A stretch of 64,000 nt of DNA, from positions 20,970-84,969 of the forward strand of contig JAILPJ010000028.1 of assembly GCA_024699605.1 (NCBI GenBank), given 5' to 3'. A model generated the notes under the pieces. The model did no database searches and was not told the origin of the DNA. It saw nothing but the letters and a program-made list of their open reading frames with translations. The stretch comes from Desulfovibrio sp. (GTDB lineage: Bacteria; Desulfobacterota; Desulfovibrionia; Desulfovibrionales; Desulfovibrionaceae). The translations under genes were made by a program, and so were the position numbers. Shown here one piece after another: positions 1 through 13,224 of the stretch (the stretch's first letter is position 1; the number at the start of each line of letters is the position of its first letter).

Positions 1-42
1 GTACAGCCTTGTTTTTAATCTGACCCAAGGCGAAAAGAATTG

Positions 43-789
43 ATGTGGATGCATTTGCGGCAAGCACTGGCCTTCCTCACGCGTTTTCCCCTAGCTTGTC
101 ATTCGTCTGATCCCATCTGCAGTGTGCCGTATTTTTTGCCGGCCGGTTTTTTCTTGGGGCTTTTTCTGAGCTTGTCAGCCGTTGCCGTCAATTGTCTTCT
201 GATCACTCTTCCCTACCACGCTTTCCTTGCCGGCTTTTTTTGGCTTTGTCTTGAGATTTGGAGCACACGCGCTCTGCACTGGGATGGTCTGGCGGATCTT
301 GCCGATGCTCTTGGCAGTGGAGCGCAGGGGCAACGTTTTCTTGACATTCTGCGAGACAGCCGTCTTGGCAGCTTTGGTGCCATCACCTTGTTTCTGGTTT
401 TGCTCGGGCACTTCCTTCTTGTTTCCCTGCAGCTTCTGCAAGAACACTATGTATTGCTCGCTCTTGCCCCGGCTTTTGCCAGAGCCATGCCCGTGCTTTT
501 GGCCAAGGGGCTAGCTGCCAGTAGCGGCTCAAGTCTTGGACTTGTGGTTTTGCAGGCTCTCACAAAGTATCCCCAACTTTTTCGGCTCAACCTGGCCTTC
601 GTACTGCTTCTGCCTCTTGTTCTCTGCCTGTGGCAGGAGTCCATACGGGTGCTTTGGCTTTACCCCCTGCTTTATGTCCTTGTGCGCTTTTTGCGTTCTA
701 CAGCCCAGGCCAAGGGGGGGATTTCAGGCGATTATTATGGTGCTGCCATAGAACTCAGTCAGTTGGCTTTTCTTTTTTGCACGCTTTGA
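43..789 (+). CDS. cobS: Adenosylcobinamide-GDP ribazoletransferase (cobalamin synthase)
   Basis: Polytopic membrane protein with CobS-like N-terminus (LTRFP) and RALHWDGLADLADALGS / RFLDILRDSRLGSFG motifs; exact start among TTG40/ATG43/ATG49 uncertain. Confidence 0.9.
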   Translation: MWMHLRQALAFLTRFPLACHSSDPICSVPYFLPAGFFLGLFLSLSAVAVNCLLITLPYHAFLAGFFWLCLEIWSTRALHWDGLADLADALGSGAQGQRFLDILRDSRLGSFGAITLFLVLLGHFLLVSLQLLQEHYVLLALAPAFARAMPVLLAKGLAASSGSSLGLVVLQALTKYPQLFRLNLAFVLLLPLVLCLWQESIRVLWLYPLLYVLVRFLRSTAQAKGGISGDYYGAAIELSQLAFLFCTL

Positions 790-805
790 CCGCAAAGGAG
801 CTGAT

Positions 806-1384
806 ATGGATTTTCTTGCTTTTGTGAAAAAGGCGCGAACCTGTCGTCGTTTTGCCGAAGACAAACCGTTGCAGCGCGAAGATTTAGATTTTCTTGTAGA
901 ATGCGCACGTCACACCCCTTCAGCCCGCAATGCTCAGCAGGTCCGTTTTGTGGAAGTATTCAGCGAATGCGCCGCCAAACTTTTTCCCTTAACCCATTGG
1001 GCCATGGCTCTGAAGGACTGGCAGGGGCCCTATGTCGGGGAGCGGCCCACTGCCTTTTTGGGTCTGGCTCTGCCTGAGGCTGCGGGTGAACTTGCTCTGG
1101 TCGATCTTGGTATCGTTGCCCAGACAATACAGCTTGCGGCTACCAGTCGGGGCTTTGGTTGTTGCATCATCAAAAGCTTTGATCAGGCGAAGGCTGAGCA
1201 GTTGCTTGAACTGCCTGAAGCTTTGCGTCTGCAATTGGTTTTGGGACTTGGTGTTGCTGTGGAAAAGCGTGTGAGTGTGGATGTGCCTGCATCAGGGTCT
1301 TTGGCCTATTATCGTGATGACGAAGGGGTTCACTATGTGCCAAAGCGTTCTCTTGAGGAACTGGTGATCAGGCGTTTTGACTGA
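806..1384 (+). CDS. Nitroreductase family protein
   Basis: CRRFAEDKPL..LVECARHTPSARNAQ nitroreductase signature, GFGCCIIKSF near the C-terminal half. Confidence 0.8.
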   Translation: MDFLAFVKKARTCRRFAEDKPLQREDLDFLVECARHTPSARNAQQVRFVEVFSECAAKLFPLTHWAMALKDWQGPYVGERPTAFLGLALPEAAGELALVDLGIVAQTIQLAATSRGFGCCIIKSFDQAKAEQLLELPEALRLQLVLGLGVAVEKRVSVDVPASGSLAYYRDDEGVHYVPKRSLEELVIRRFD

Positions 1385-2849
1385 AGTGGCGGGCTGCGAG
1401 CGTAAAGTTTTTCGCCCAGGAGGGATGCGTTTGGGCAAAGATATGGGTGTAGGAGCCCCATGTCCTTTTAACGCATAAACCGTCATAGGCCACCCCTTGA
1501 ACTTTGCCCATACCCTGTCCCAGCGTTAAGCTGAGCATGGGAGCAAGAGGCTGGCCTTCCAGGCAGCGCGAATAGTGGAATTCATGGCCGCGCAAGGTTT
1601 CGCCCTGACTGAAGAAAGGATTGTCTTGTGTGACGCAGGCCTGCACATAGCCAAGACCTTGCGGCCTGGCACAAAATTCCACATCAACAGGGAATACGCC
1701 GCACATTTTGTATGACTGACCTTTGACAATGAGCGATCTGGCCAAGAGCATAAAGCCCCCGCATTCGGCATAGATGGGAAGTCCTCGCTGGGAGAGTTCG
1801 GAAATCCATCTTAGGGCCGGGGATGCTGCTAGCTCTTTGGCATAATCTTCAGGAAAACCACCTCCCAGGTAGAGACCGTGGATTTCCTGCCACTGGCTGG
1901 CAGGACTTGGGTCGCCAAGCAGACGCAGTGGGACGAGTTCAGCTCCGTATTGTGTAAGAGCCTCAAGGTTTTCTGGATAGTAGAACCAAAAAGCCTGATC
2001 ACGGACATACGCGATTCTGACGTTTGACGCGGCGCTCGGACTTTGCTGGGCCTGGCTTTGTTCAAGATGTATAGTCGCTGTGAGCGTTTGACGTTCACTG
2101 CTTGCCCTTGCAGGCTGGCAACAAGCCAGAAGTTTATTCAGATCAAGGGATTGCTGAATGAGGTCTGCGAGCGTTTCGAGTCTCTCTTCGCAATCTTGCG
2201 CTAGTTCTTCGCCGCTGCTGGCCAGTCCCATATGGCGTTCTGGCAGGGGATTGTTCGCTAGCCTGGGAATGGCGCCGAGAACCGGAAGACCCGCTTCCTC
2301 TTCAATACAGGTTCTCAGTAGGGCTTCCTGACGAGCTGTCCCTACTCTGTTGAGTACGCAGCCGGCAAAGCTGAGCCCGTCTTCAAAGCTGGTCAGCCCC
2401 CGGATGAGTGCCGCTGCCGTGCGTGTCGTCTTGGTGACATCGACTACCAGTAAAATGGGAAAATTGAGGAGTCTGGCCAGCTCGGCCGTAGAATAAGCAC
2501 CTCGGCTGTTTTGTCCATCGTAGAGACCGCGATTGCCTTCGAGCAGGGCAAAGAGCGGCAGGCCCTGCTTCGACAGTTTTTGCAGAGACTGGACGGCAAA
2601 TTGGCAGAGAGGCTCTGAGGGCAGAAAAAAGAGGTCAAGATTACTTGCTGGTTGCCGACTCGCTTTGGCAAGCCAGGCCGCATCAATGTAATCCGGGCCT
2701 TTTTTGAACGCTTTGACGGCAAAGCCTTTGTGGGTCAAGGCACGGGCCAGTCCCAGAGAAACCAGGGTTTTGCCGCCACCGCCTCGAGCCGCTGAAATGC
2801 AGAGTCTTGGGCAAGTTATTGCGGGTGGTATGTGATGCTCCGCTGCCAT
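1368..2849 (-). CDS. cobB: Cobyrinate a,c-diamide synthase (CobB/CbiA)
   Basis: N-terminal AARGGGGKTLVSLGLARAL P-loop, FKKGPDYIDAAW, C-terminal glutamine amidotransferase YAECGGFMLL and GHEFHYSR. Confidence 0.9.
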   Translation of the reverse strand: MAAEHHIPPAITCPRLCISAARGGGGKTLVSLGLARALTHKGFAVKAFKKGPDYIDAAWLAKASRQPASNLDLFFLPSEPLCQFAVQSLQKLSKQGLPLFALLEGNRGLYDGQNSRGAYSTAELARLLNFPILLVVDVTKTTRTAAALIRGLTSFEDGLSFAGCVLNRVGTARQEALLRTCIEEEAGLPVLGAIPRLANNPLPERHMGLASSGEELAQDCEERLETLADLIQQSLDLNKLLACCQPARASSERQTLTATIHLEQSQAQQSPSAASNVRIAYVRDQAFWFYYPENLEALTQYGAELVPLRLLGDPSPASQWQEIHGLYLGGGFPEDYAKELAASPALRWISELSQRGLPIYAECGGFMLLARSLIVKGQSYKMCGVFPVDVEFCARPQGLGYVQACVTQDNPFFSQGETLRGHEFHYSRCLEGQPLAPMLSLTLGQGMGKVQGVAYDGLCVKRTWGSYTHIFAQTHPSWAKNFTLAARHFSQNA

Positions 2850-2902
2850 TGCGACTTTTCCTGAGCCTGGGGAGTATCCCCAGGCTCTTTCGTGTTTTTG
2901 GA

Positions 2903-4183
2903 CTAATGCTTGAAGGAGCGTTGAGCGGTGAAGACCATGGCAACCTGAGGGCTGGCCTCATTGCAGGCCATAATCACTTCGGCATCGCGCATCGCGCCAC
3001 CGGGCTGAGCAATGGCTGTTACGCCTTCAGCTACGGCCACATCCACACCGTCACGGAAGGGGAAGAAACCGTCTGAGACGAGACGGGAGCCTTCGAGACC
3101 TCCGTGCTGCTTTTGCACACGCTCTTGGATGTCTTTAAGATGTTCGAGTTTTTTGTCGTCTGTGGCCGCTTGCTGCTTGAGCTCGTACAGGGAAAGTCCC
3201 AGTTCCTTGAAAGCAAGGACGTCGGCGTATTTGGTATAGGCCTTGTGGATGGCCAATTCTACGCAGCCCACTCTGTCTTGCTCACCAGTACCGATGGCGC
3301 AGGTTGCTCCATCGCGGGCAAAAATCACGGAATTGGAGGTCACACAGCTTTCCACAGCCCAAGCAAAGCGCAGGTCGTCCAGCTCCGCTTGACTTGGTTT
3401 CCGTGTGGCGACCTCGACGCCTTCCTTGGTTTTGGCCAAGGCCGGTAAGAAATCTTCATTGCGGAGAATGCGGTCCGCAAAGGATTTTTGGACAACGAGA
3501 CCTCCGTCTGCCAGGCTCTTGATGTCGAGGAAGGCAGAACGCGTAAATTCTTCCAGTCTGCCAAGTCCAGGTAATTCCATAATGCGCAGATTTTTGCGGC
3601 TTTTGAGCAAATCAACAGTACCTTCCTCAAAGGACGGAGCCGCCACCACCTCAAAATAATTGGCCGCCACCAGTTCAGCGGCTTCACGGGTGAAGGCGCG
3701 GTTGACGACACAGGCGCCGCCGAAGGCCGCAATGCGGTCACACCAGAAGGCTTTGTTGAGGGCATCGCCAAGACCTTGATTGCTCCAGGCCGCTCCACAG
3801 GGATTATTGTGTTTGACAATGACAGCTGCCGCACGTTCATGCAGATATTGCAACATATTGGCGGCATTATCCACATCAGTCAGATTTGTCTTGCCAGGAT
3901 GTTTTCCGGCCTGAATCATCTGTGTTTCATTCATGGCTGAAACCAGGGCATTGCCCGGACCACGCCAGGAAATGCCGCCGATGGAGAGAGAGCCTTCACT
4001 TAACGCATAGAGTGCAGCGGGCTGATCAGGATTTTCTCCGTAACGGAGACCTTTGACCTGACCGTCCAGAGTCCAAACACGCTTTTTATAGACAAGTTTT
4101 TGCTCGCCAAGCTGGATGGTTAATGTGTCTGGGAAGGAATCAGCCACTATGGTGGAATACATTGCCTTTAAATTCTCAGCCAT
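2903..4183 (-). CDS. purH: Phosphoribosylaminoimidazolecarboxamide (AICAR) formyltransferase, stand-alone; no IMP cyclohydrolase domain
   Basis: LRYGENPDQPAALY, GKTNLTDVDNAANML, VKHNNPCG motifs of the AICARFT half of PurH; about 427 aa, lacking the ~200 aa IMPCH N-terminal half. Start taken at MAENLKAM. Confidence 0.85.
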   Translation of the reverse strand: MAENLKAMYSTIVADSFPDTLTIQLGEQKLVYKKRVWTLDGQVKGLRYGENPDQPAALYALSEGSLSIGGISWRGPGNALVSAMNETQMIQAGKHPGKTNLTDVDNAANMLQYLHERAAAVIVKHNNPCGAAWSNQGLGDALNKAFWCDRIAAFGGACVVNRAFTREAAELVAANYFEVVAAPSFEEGTVDLLKSRKNLRIMELPGLGRLEEFTRSAFLDIKSLADGGLVVQKSFADRILRNEDFLPALAKTKEGVEVATRKPSQAELDDLRFAWAVESCVTSNSVIFARDGATCAIGTGEQDRVGCVELAIHKAYTKYADVLAFKELGLSLYELKQQAATDDKKLEHLKDIQERVQKQHGGLEGSRLVSDGFFPFRDGVDVAVAEGVTAIAQPGGAMRDAEVIMACNEASPQVAMVFTAQRSFKH

Positions 4184-4459
4184 CTTGTCTCTCCTGCAGA
4201 GCTTGAGCGTCAAGGAAGCCGTCAGGCGGATCACTTGACAGAATGCCTTTTTTTGGGTTTAAATATAAATTTGCGCGAAGATTGCTAACGCAGAGACAAA
4301 AGTTTGTGCGGCACACTTCAGAGCTCTTGTTTTGCCCTTTTGAGGGCAGCTTACGCCCGCAGAAGCGTTTTTTGCTTTTGTCTTGAGCTTTGTCTAGTGT
4401 AGCAGGATTTGCTCGCAAGTGCTACTAGATCTTTTGGAAATGGCGAGAGTGGAGGAAGT

Positions 4460-4714
4460 ATGGCCCGTATTACCGTGGAAGACTGCCAGGAGCGTGTCAA
4501 TAATCGTTTCCTGCTTGTTCAAATGGCTATCAAACGAGTACATCAGTACCGTGATGGCTATGAGCCCCAGATCAATACGCGCAACAAGGAATGTGTGACG
4601 GCCCTACGCGAAATAGCCGCGGGCAAAGTGAGTCCTGACGACGAAAGTCTCTATACGCCGTTAAGTGCTGCTGAACTGGAAGCCGCTGCTGGCCGCGACT
4701 ATCCAGAAGACTAA
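4460..4714 (+). CDS. rpoZ: DNA-directed RNA polymerase omega subunit
   Basis: [29 protein letters not shown] is a classic omega N-terminus. Confidence 0.9.
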   Translation: MARITVEDCQERVNNRFLLVQMAIKRVHQYRDGYEPQINTRNKECVTALREIAAGKVSPDDESLYTPLSAAELEAAAGRDYPED

Positions 4715-4775
4715 AATGTGAGATTGTTTTTGCCCATTTGGACAGAGAGTCCTTTACTGAAAAGAGCACACAGTC

Positions 4776-5870
4776 ATGTCGCAGCGTGATTATTATGAGG
4801 TTTTAGGCGTCAGCAGAAACGCCAGCGAAGACGAGCTGAAGAAGGCCTATCGCAAGCTCGCCATGAAATACCATCCCGACCACAATCCCGGGGATGCCGA
4901 AGCTGAACAGAAGTTTAAAGAAGCGGCTGAAGCGTATGATGTGCTGCGTGACGAGAATAAGCGCGCACGCTATGACCGCTTTGGTTTCGCCGGTGTTCAG
5001 GGTGGCGGCGGTGGTTTCAGCTCCACGGATGATATTTTTTCGCACTTTGGCGATATTTTTGGGGATTTTTTTGGTTTTTCTGGCATGTCGGGCTCTCACG
5101 CCTCCGAAGGTGCCGATCTCCGTTATAATTTGACTATCAGCTTTGCCCAAGCGGCCAAAGGTGACAAGGTCACGCTGTCCTTACCTAAGCATGTCACGTG
5201 TCCTGAATGTCAGGGCTCAGGGGCTGCACCGGGTTCCAAGGTTGAGACCTGCCGGCATTGTAATGGTACAGGTCAGGTGCGGCGCAGTCAGGGCTTTTTC
5301 CAAATTGCCATGCCCTGTCCAGTCTGCCATGGTCAGAGAAAAGTGATTGTCAAGCCCTGTGCCCGCTGCAAAGGCGAAGGCATGGTTGTGGATACACGCA
5401 AGCTCGAAGTGCATATTCCGGCTGGTGTGGACACGGGTGTGCGTTTGCGAGTTCGCGGTGAAGGAGAGCCGGGGACCCATGGCGGGCCTCCTGGCGATCT
5501 TTATGTCGTGATTACGGTGGAAGAGGATAAGCGATTTGAGCGGCATGGCCAGGATCTGCTCTGTCATGTGGAAATCACCTTTGTGCAGGCGGCTTTGGGC
5601 TATAAGACCCAGGTGCCTGGCCTTGATGGAGATTTACCTGTGGAAATTCCCAAGGGAGTGCAGAGCGGTTCGATTTTGCGTCTGTCAGGTGAAGGCATGC
5701 CCTATCCTGGACGTTCAACGCGCGGAGATTTGCTGGTACAGGTCAATGTCCGCACACCCACCCACCTCACTGAGCGCCAGGAAGAGCTCTTACGTGAATT
5801 TGAGGCTGAGGGTGACGAAGGGCTTGTAAAAAAAGCACAGAAAAGAATGAAGAAGTTTATGGGTCTCTAA
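4776..5870 (+). CDS. dnaJ: Chaperone DnaJ
   Basis: J domain with HPD, G/F-rich linker, four CxxCxG zinc-finger repeats, DnaJ C-terminal domains. Confidence 0.92.
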   Translation: MSQRDYYEVLGVSRNASEDELKKAYRKLAMKYHPDHNPGDAEAEQKFKEAAEAYDVLRDENKRARYDRFGFAGVQGGGGGFSSTDDIFSHFGDIFGDFFGFSGMSGSHASEGADLRYNLTISFAQAAKGDKVTLSLPKHVTCPECQGSGAAPGSKVETCRHCNGTGQVRRSQGFFQIAMPCPVCHGQRKVIVKPCARCKGEGMVVDTRKLEVHIPAGVDTGVRLRVRGEGEPGTHGGPPGDLYVVITVEEDKRFERHGQDLLCHVEITFVQAALGYKTQVPGLDGDLPVEIPKGVQSGSILRLSGEGMPYPGRSTRGDLLVQVNVRTPTHLTERQEELLREFEAEGDEGLVKKAQKRMKKFMGL

Positions 5871-5895
5871 CTCTTTGTTTGTTAAGGAGATCTCC

Positions 5896-8468
<2,573 letters not shown>

Positions 8469-8547
8469 CGTCAATATGGTCTTTTTGCGTTTGTCCACAT
8501 AGCCGCAAGGGATCGTGCCAGTTGTTCATCGGGGCTGACCTATTTTA

Positions 8548-8582
8548 GACATCCTCCTCGTTCTCAGGGCGGGGAGGATGTC
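8548..8582. terminator. Hairpin between convergent holB and the rRNA methyltransferase gene
   Basis: GACATCCTCCTCG...CGGGGAGGATGTC ~13-bp stem; no strong T-run. Confidence 0.45.
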
Positions 8583-9990
8583 AGCGTTTTGTTCTGGAGA
8601 GGAGCACAATGGTTTCCACATGGGGGGTATGGGGGAAAAGATCAAGGGGTACGATGCGCTCTACCTGGAATCGTTCGGACAAACGCAGGAGATCACGGGC
8701 AAGGGTGGCAGGATTGCAGGAAACATAGCAGATGGCTTGAAGCTCATCTCTTTTTAGGACGGCCATGAGGGTTTCAGGTTCAAGACCTGTGCGCGGAGGA
8801 TCACACAAAAGCACATCAGCTTTTTGCACGCTGGCCATCAGTTTTCGGCAGGCTCCGGCCTGCGCTTGATAATTGTGACAATGGAAGCTTTGGGCGTTGG
8901 TTTGGGCGCAGGCAACGCTAAGAGCTTGTACCTCGATGCCAAGAACCCTGCGGAAATTGTCCGCAAGCAGCAGTCCAGGGGCACCTACGCCACAGAAAAG
9001 ATCCAGGAGATCTCGGTTTTTTCCCGCATAGGCGGAAAGTTGCGACAGAACCTGCTGAGCAAGAATCTGGCTGGCCTGCGAGTTGATCTGAAAGAATGAG
9101 TCCACATCGAGGCGAAAAAAGCGTCCGCCGAGAGGCAGGGCTAACTGGGCATTGCCTGTCTTTCCCAAAACAAGCACACGCTTCTCACCCACGGCCAGTT
9201 GATCGTCGGCTTTGCGTTCTTCATGCACAAGGCAGGCTATTTCAGGAAAGATTGCCAGCAGTTGTTCGCAGACTTTGCGGACACAGTCTCTTTCCCTTTG
9301 CTTGCCAGGGCTTGTGATGAAGAGCAGCCAGAAGGCCTGCGTATGGCTTTCTGGCAAAAAACCCTGACGGACTACAAGAAAACGCCAGAAAGCATGGCCT
9401 TTTGTGTCAGAAGGAGAGGGCGGCAGGGCTGTTGAGCAGAGTTCTGCTACTTTTTCGCAGATTGTCTGCACGATTTTCGGCATGCGTTCGCAGTCTGGAG
9501 TTGCCAGAATCTCGTGGCTGTGAAAAGCGCGTTGACCGAGGAGAAGATGCCCGTCTTTTTTGTCTGCAGCAAAGGCGAATTCCATTTTATTGCGATAACA
9601 GCCGATGTCAGGAGAGGCTATGACTGAGGCAAGAACCTGCTCAAGATGATGAGATGGGAGTTTGCCTGTGCGTAGCATGGCTTGGCTGACAAAGTCCTGT
9701 TTCCAATGCAATTGTTCGGCATAGGGCATCCGTGCTAGGCTACAGCCACCGCAGAGAGCAGCGTGTGGACAGCTGGCTTGGGGGAGAAGGCGAATGGGTT
9801 CGACGATCTCTGCTGTCAGATAGTTGCGTGATCTTTTGCCGATTTTGATGCGTACCCGCTCTCCTGGCAGGGCTCCGGGTACAAAGACGACAAGGCCACT
9901 GTCTGCACCCGAGGTGATTCGACCTAGTCCCTGACCGTCGCTGGACAGGGCGGAAATATCGAGAAGGGGATAATTGTCTTTTTTTGGCAC
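8581..9990 (-). CDS. 23S rRNA (uracil-5-)-methyltransferase, RumA/RlmD family
   Basis: TRAM-like N-terminus, CPHAALCGGCSLARMPYAEQL cluster motif, LLDLFCGVGAPGLLLA, ICYVSCNPATLARDL. Confidence 0.9.
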   Translation of the reverse strand: MPKKDNYPLLDISALSSDGQGLGRITSGADSGLVVFVPGALPGERVRIKIGKRSRNYLTAEIVEPIRLLPQASCPHAALCGGCSLARMPYAEQLHWKQDFVSQAMLRTGKLPSHHLEQVLASVIASPDIGCYRNKMEFAFAADKKDGHLLLGQRAFHSHEILATPDCERMPKIVQTICEKVAELCSTALPPSPSDTKGHAFWRFLVVRQGFLPESHTQAFWLLFITSPGKQRERDCVRKVCEQLLAIFPEIACLVHEERKADDQLAVGEKRVLVLGKTGNAQLALPLGGRFFRLDVDSFFQINSQASQILAQQVLSQLSAYAGKNRDLLDLFCGVGAPGLLLADNFRRVLGIEVQALSVACAQTNAQSFHCHNYQAQAGACRKLMASVQKADVLLCDPPRTGLEPETLMAVLKRDELQAICYVSCNPATLARDLLRLSERFQVERIVPLDLFPHTPHVETIVLLSRTKR

Positions 9991-10168
9991 AGTGTCACCG
10001 TTTTCAGCAGCCTAAGTGTACAAATTTCTTGCCTCTTGATTTCGTCTGGATATGGCCTGAGGGGCTTTCGTCGTTGAAAAAAACGTTCGGAAGCCTGCCA
10101 GTGCTTGTTTCAGCGGCAAAAAAGCCAAAATTGCAATGGCAAAGATTTTGAACTACTGTGACTTATTC

Positions 10169-10197
10169 TTGACTATGGTGCCTAATAAGCACATATT
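10169..10197 (+). promoter_or_regulatory. Possible sigma-70 promoter upstream of mreB
   Basis: TTGACT-17 bp-CATATT in the rlmD-like/mreB divergent intergenic region. Confidence 0.3.
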
Positions 10198-10348
10198 CAA
10201 TTACTTCAAAGCAGGATACGATCAGCTCCTCCTGCTGCGGTTGTAAGCGGGATTTTTTCACAAGACCCTGCTTTTCTGTTTTTGTCAAGCAGACGTTAAA
10301 ACTGGCGACAGAACGCTAGTGGTACCTATATTGGAGAGGGGCAGTTGA

Positions 10349-11392
<1,044 letters not shown>

Positions 11393-11413
11393 CCCCAGTT
11401 TTTTGGTAAGATC

Positions 11414-12310
11414 GTGTCGTTGCGTCGTATTCTGGTTATTGCCGGTGGCCTGCTGATTTTTTTCCTGGGTATGTATTCGTGGAATCAGACCACCAGAACC
11501 CTTGATGATCTATCAACAGATATTGGTCTTGAAACCGCTGGCGCGGTGCTTGGTCCTGTACGCGCTGCCCAGGATGTCTTGGGCGGTCTTTGGTCGCGTT
11601 ATGTGGATCTGGTTGCCGTACGTGAAGAAAATGAAGCGCTCAAAGCGCAAGTCGCTGAGCTAGAAACACGGCTTCTGGCCAACAGCGAGGATCTGGCTGA
11701 ACTTCGGCGTCTGCGTATTTTGCTGCAGGTCCCTGTGGACAATAATTGGCGTCCCTTGGGTGCCAGAGTGCTCTGTGGACAAATCGGCCCCAATGCCGTT
11801 TTGGACACCATCACTATCAACCGCGGTTACGCCACTGGTGGTCGACCAGGCACCCCGCTTTTGACCAATAAGGGACTCATTGGTCGTGTGCTCAGAGCCA
11901 GTGCCCATTCGGCCAGTGTTCTTTTGATGACTGATCCCGGCAGTCGTATTGCCATCTATACGCAAGATAGCCGGGCTATGGGTATTTTGCACGGCAACGG
12001 GGCCAAGAGCTCTTTGACCGTAGATTTTGTCCCCCGTGATGCCGGAGTGCGTCGCGGGGAACTTCTTGTTACATCGGGTCTTGACGGTTTTTATCCTAAG
12101 GGCTTGCCAGCGGCACGAGTCATTTCCGTAGAACCTTCCAACTACTCGGAATTTCTGGCCATCACAGCCGAGCCCCTGGTGGATCTTCAGCATCTTGAGG
12201 AAGTTTTACTGTTTGAAAAGACAGGCCAGGCTCCTGAGGTGGAAGAAAACACCGCTTCTCCATCCCAGTTTGTCGGCCCCCCCAAACCCGGGAGAAATCC
12301 CCGAAAATGA
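11414..12310 (+). CDS. mreC: Rod shape-determining protein MreC
   Basis: Position after mreB, N-terminal TM plus coiled coil, LLTNKGLIGRVLRAS..VLLMTDPGSRIAI. Confidence 0.93.
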   Translation: MSLRRILVIAGGLLIFFLGMYSWNQTTRTLDDLSTDIGLETAGAVLGPVRAAQDVLGGLWSRYVDLVAVREENEALKAQVAELETRLLANSEDLAELRRLRILLQVPVDNNWRPLGARVLCGQIGPNAVLDTITINRGYATGGRPGTPLLTNKGLIGRVLRASAHSASVLLMTDPGSRIAIYTQDSRAMGILHGNGAKSSLTVDFVPRDAGVRRGELLVTSGLDGFYPKGLPAARVISVEPSNYSEFLAITAEPLVDLQHLEEVLLFEKTGQAPEVEENTASPSQFVGPPKPGRNPRK

Positions 12311-12316
12311 GCTCGT

Positions 12317-12826
12317 ATGCGTGGCATTGGCAACGTCTGCTTTTGGCTTGCTTTTACAGCCGTAGGTCTTGTGTGTGAAATGCTCATTCCGCGCATTGAT
12401 GCTTTGATCTGCGGCTTTGTTCTGCTTTTGCAGGAGTGCAATTACCGAACACTTGCTTGGCTGCTGCCGCTTTTTGTGCTTTTGCAGGAAGGACTTGGCA
12501 CGCGGACCTTTGGTGGCAGCATTGTCTGGTATGCGGTGATGTTCCTCTTTTTTCGTATTGGCGAACGTTTCTTTAATTCCGGCACGTTTGTCTTTGTCTT
12601 TTTCCTTTCTGCGGCCTTTGGCGCGGCCAGTTATGGCCTGAACGTGCTGATGGCGCCTTTGCAGGATCTTGATGTCAATGTAGAACAGCTCATTGACAGC
12701 AGTTTGGCTCAGGCCATCTTTTTGCCACTTTCTTGGTGTGTCACGAAATATTTGCGTCTTTGTCTGCCTGCGGGTTCTCAGCCAAATCCAGTCAAGGCCG
12801 AGAGTCTCCATAAGCCCAATGTCTGA
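12317..12826 (+). CDS. mreD: Rod shape-determining protein MreD-like membrane protein
   Basis: Small polytopic protein between mreC and mrdA. Confidence 0.7.
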   Translation: MRGIGNVCFWLAFTAVGLVCEMLIPRIDALICGFVLLLQECNYRTLAWLLPLFVLLQEGLGTRTFGGSIVWYAVMFLFFRIGERFFNSGTFVFVFFLSAAFGAASYGLNVLMAPLQDLDVNVEQLIDSSLAQAIFLPLSWCVTKYLRLCLPAGSQPNPVKAESLHKPNV

Positions 12827-13115
12827 TGCGCCCCTGGGGCCATCGCTCAGGCGAGAGACTCATTTGCGGCGGCGAAGTTTTTGGATGGCTTTTTTTGCTG
12901 GCAGCTTAGCTCCCAGCGCTTTTTGCAGCCATCTGAAATTTTTGGCGTGAAAGAGCCGCCACTGAGAATGCGTTGTCTGCCAAGCAGAGTGTTTTTCTTC
13001 GAATAGGGATCCTTAAGCTGCGATAGGTTTTTACAAATTGTGGTATCAGAAAAAGCTGAGCGTGCACTCTTTAGGCTTTTGACGGGACAGTTCAAGGTGT
13101 TTCATGGAGATACTT

Positions 13116-13139
13116 TCGTCTGATCAGCTGATCAGACGA
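13116..13139. repeat. 24-bp perfect palindrome in the mreD-mrdA interval
   Basis: TCGTCTGATCAGCTGATCAGACGA, followed by TTTTT. Confidence 0.9.
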
Positions 13140-13224
13140 TTTTTCCTATCAATAGAGCAAAAACAGCGGAGACGGCGATTTCTCGCAGGCGTAAAAGCCG
13201 AGGTTTCCACGCCGAAAGAAACTG

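Noticed and set aside
806-1384. Annotation of the nitroreductase as BluB
   Set aside because: Sequence reads as a generic nitroreductase and the putative host is likely anaerobic; adjacency to cobS alone is not enough.
12819-12950. 43-aa ORF overlapping the mreD stop
   Set aside because: Short, no motif, no independent support; left unannotated.
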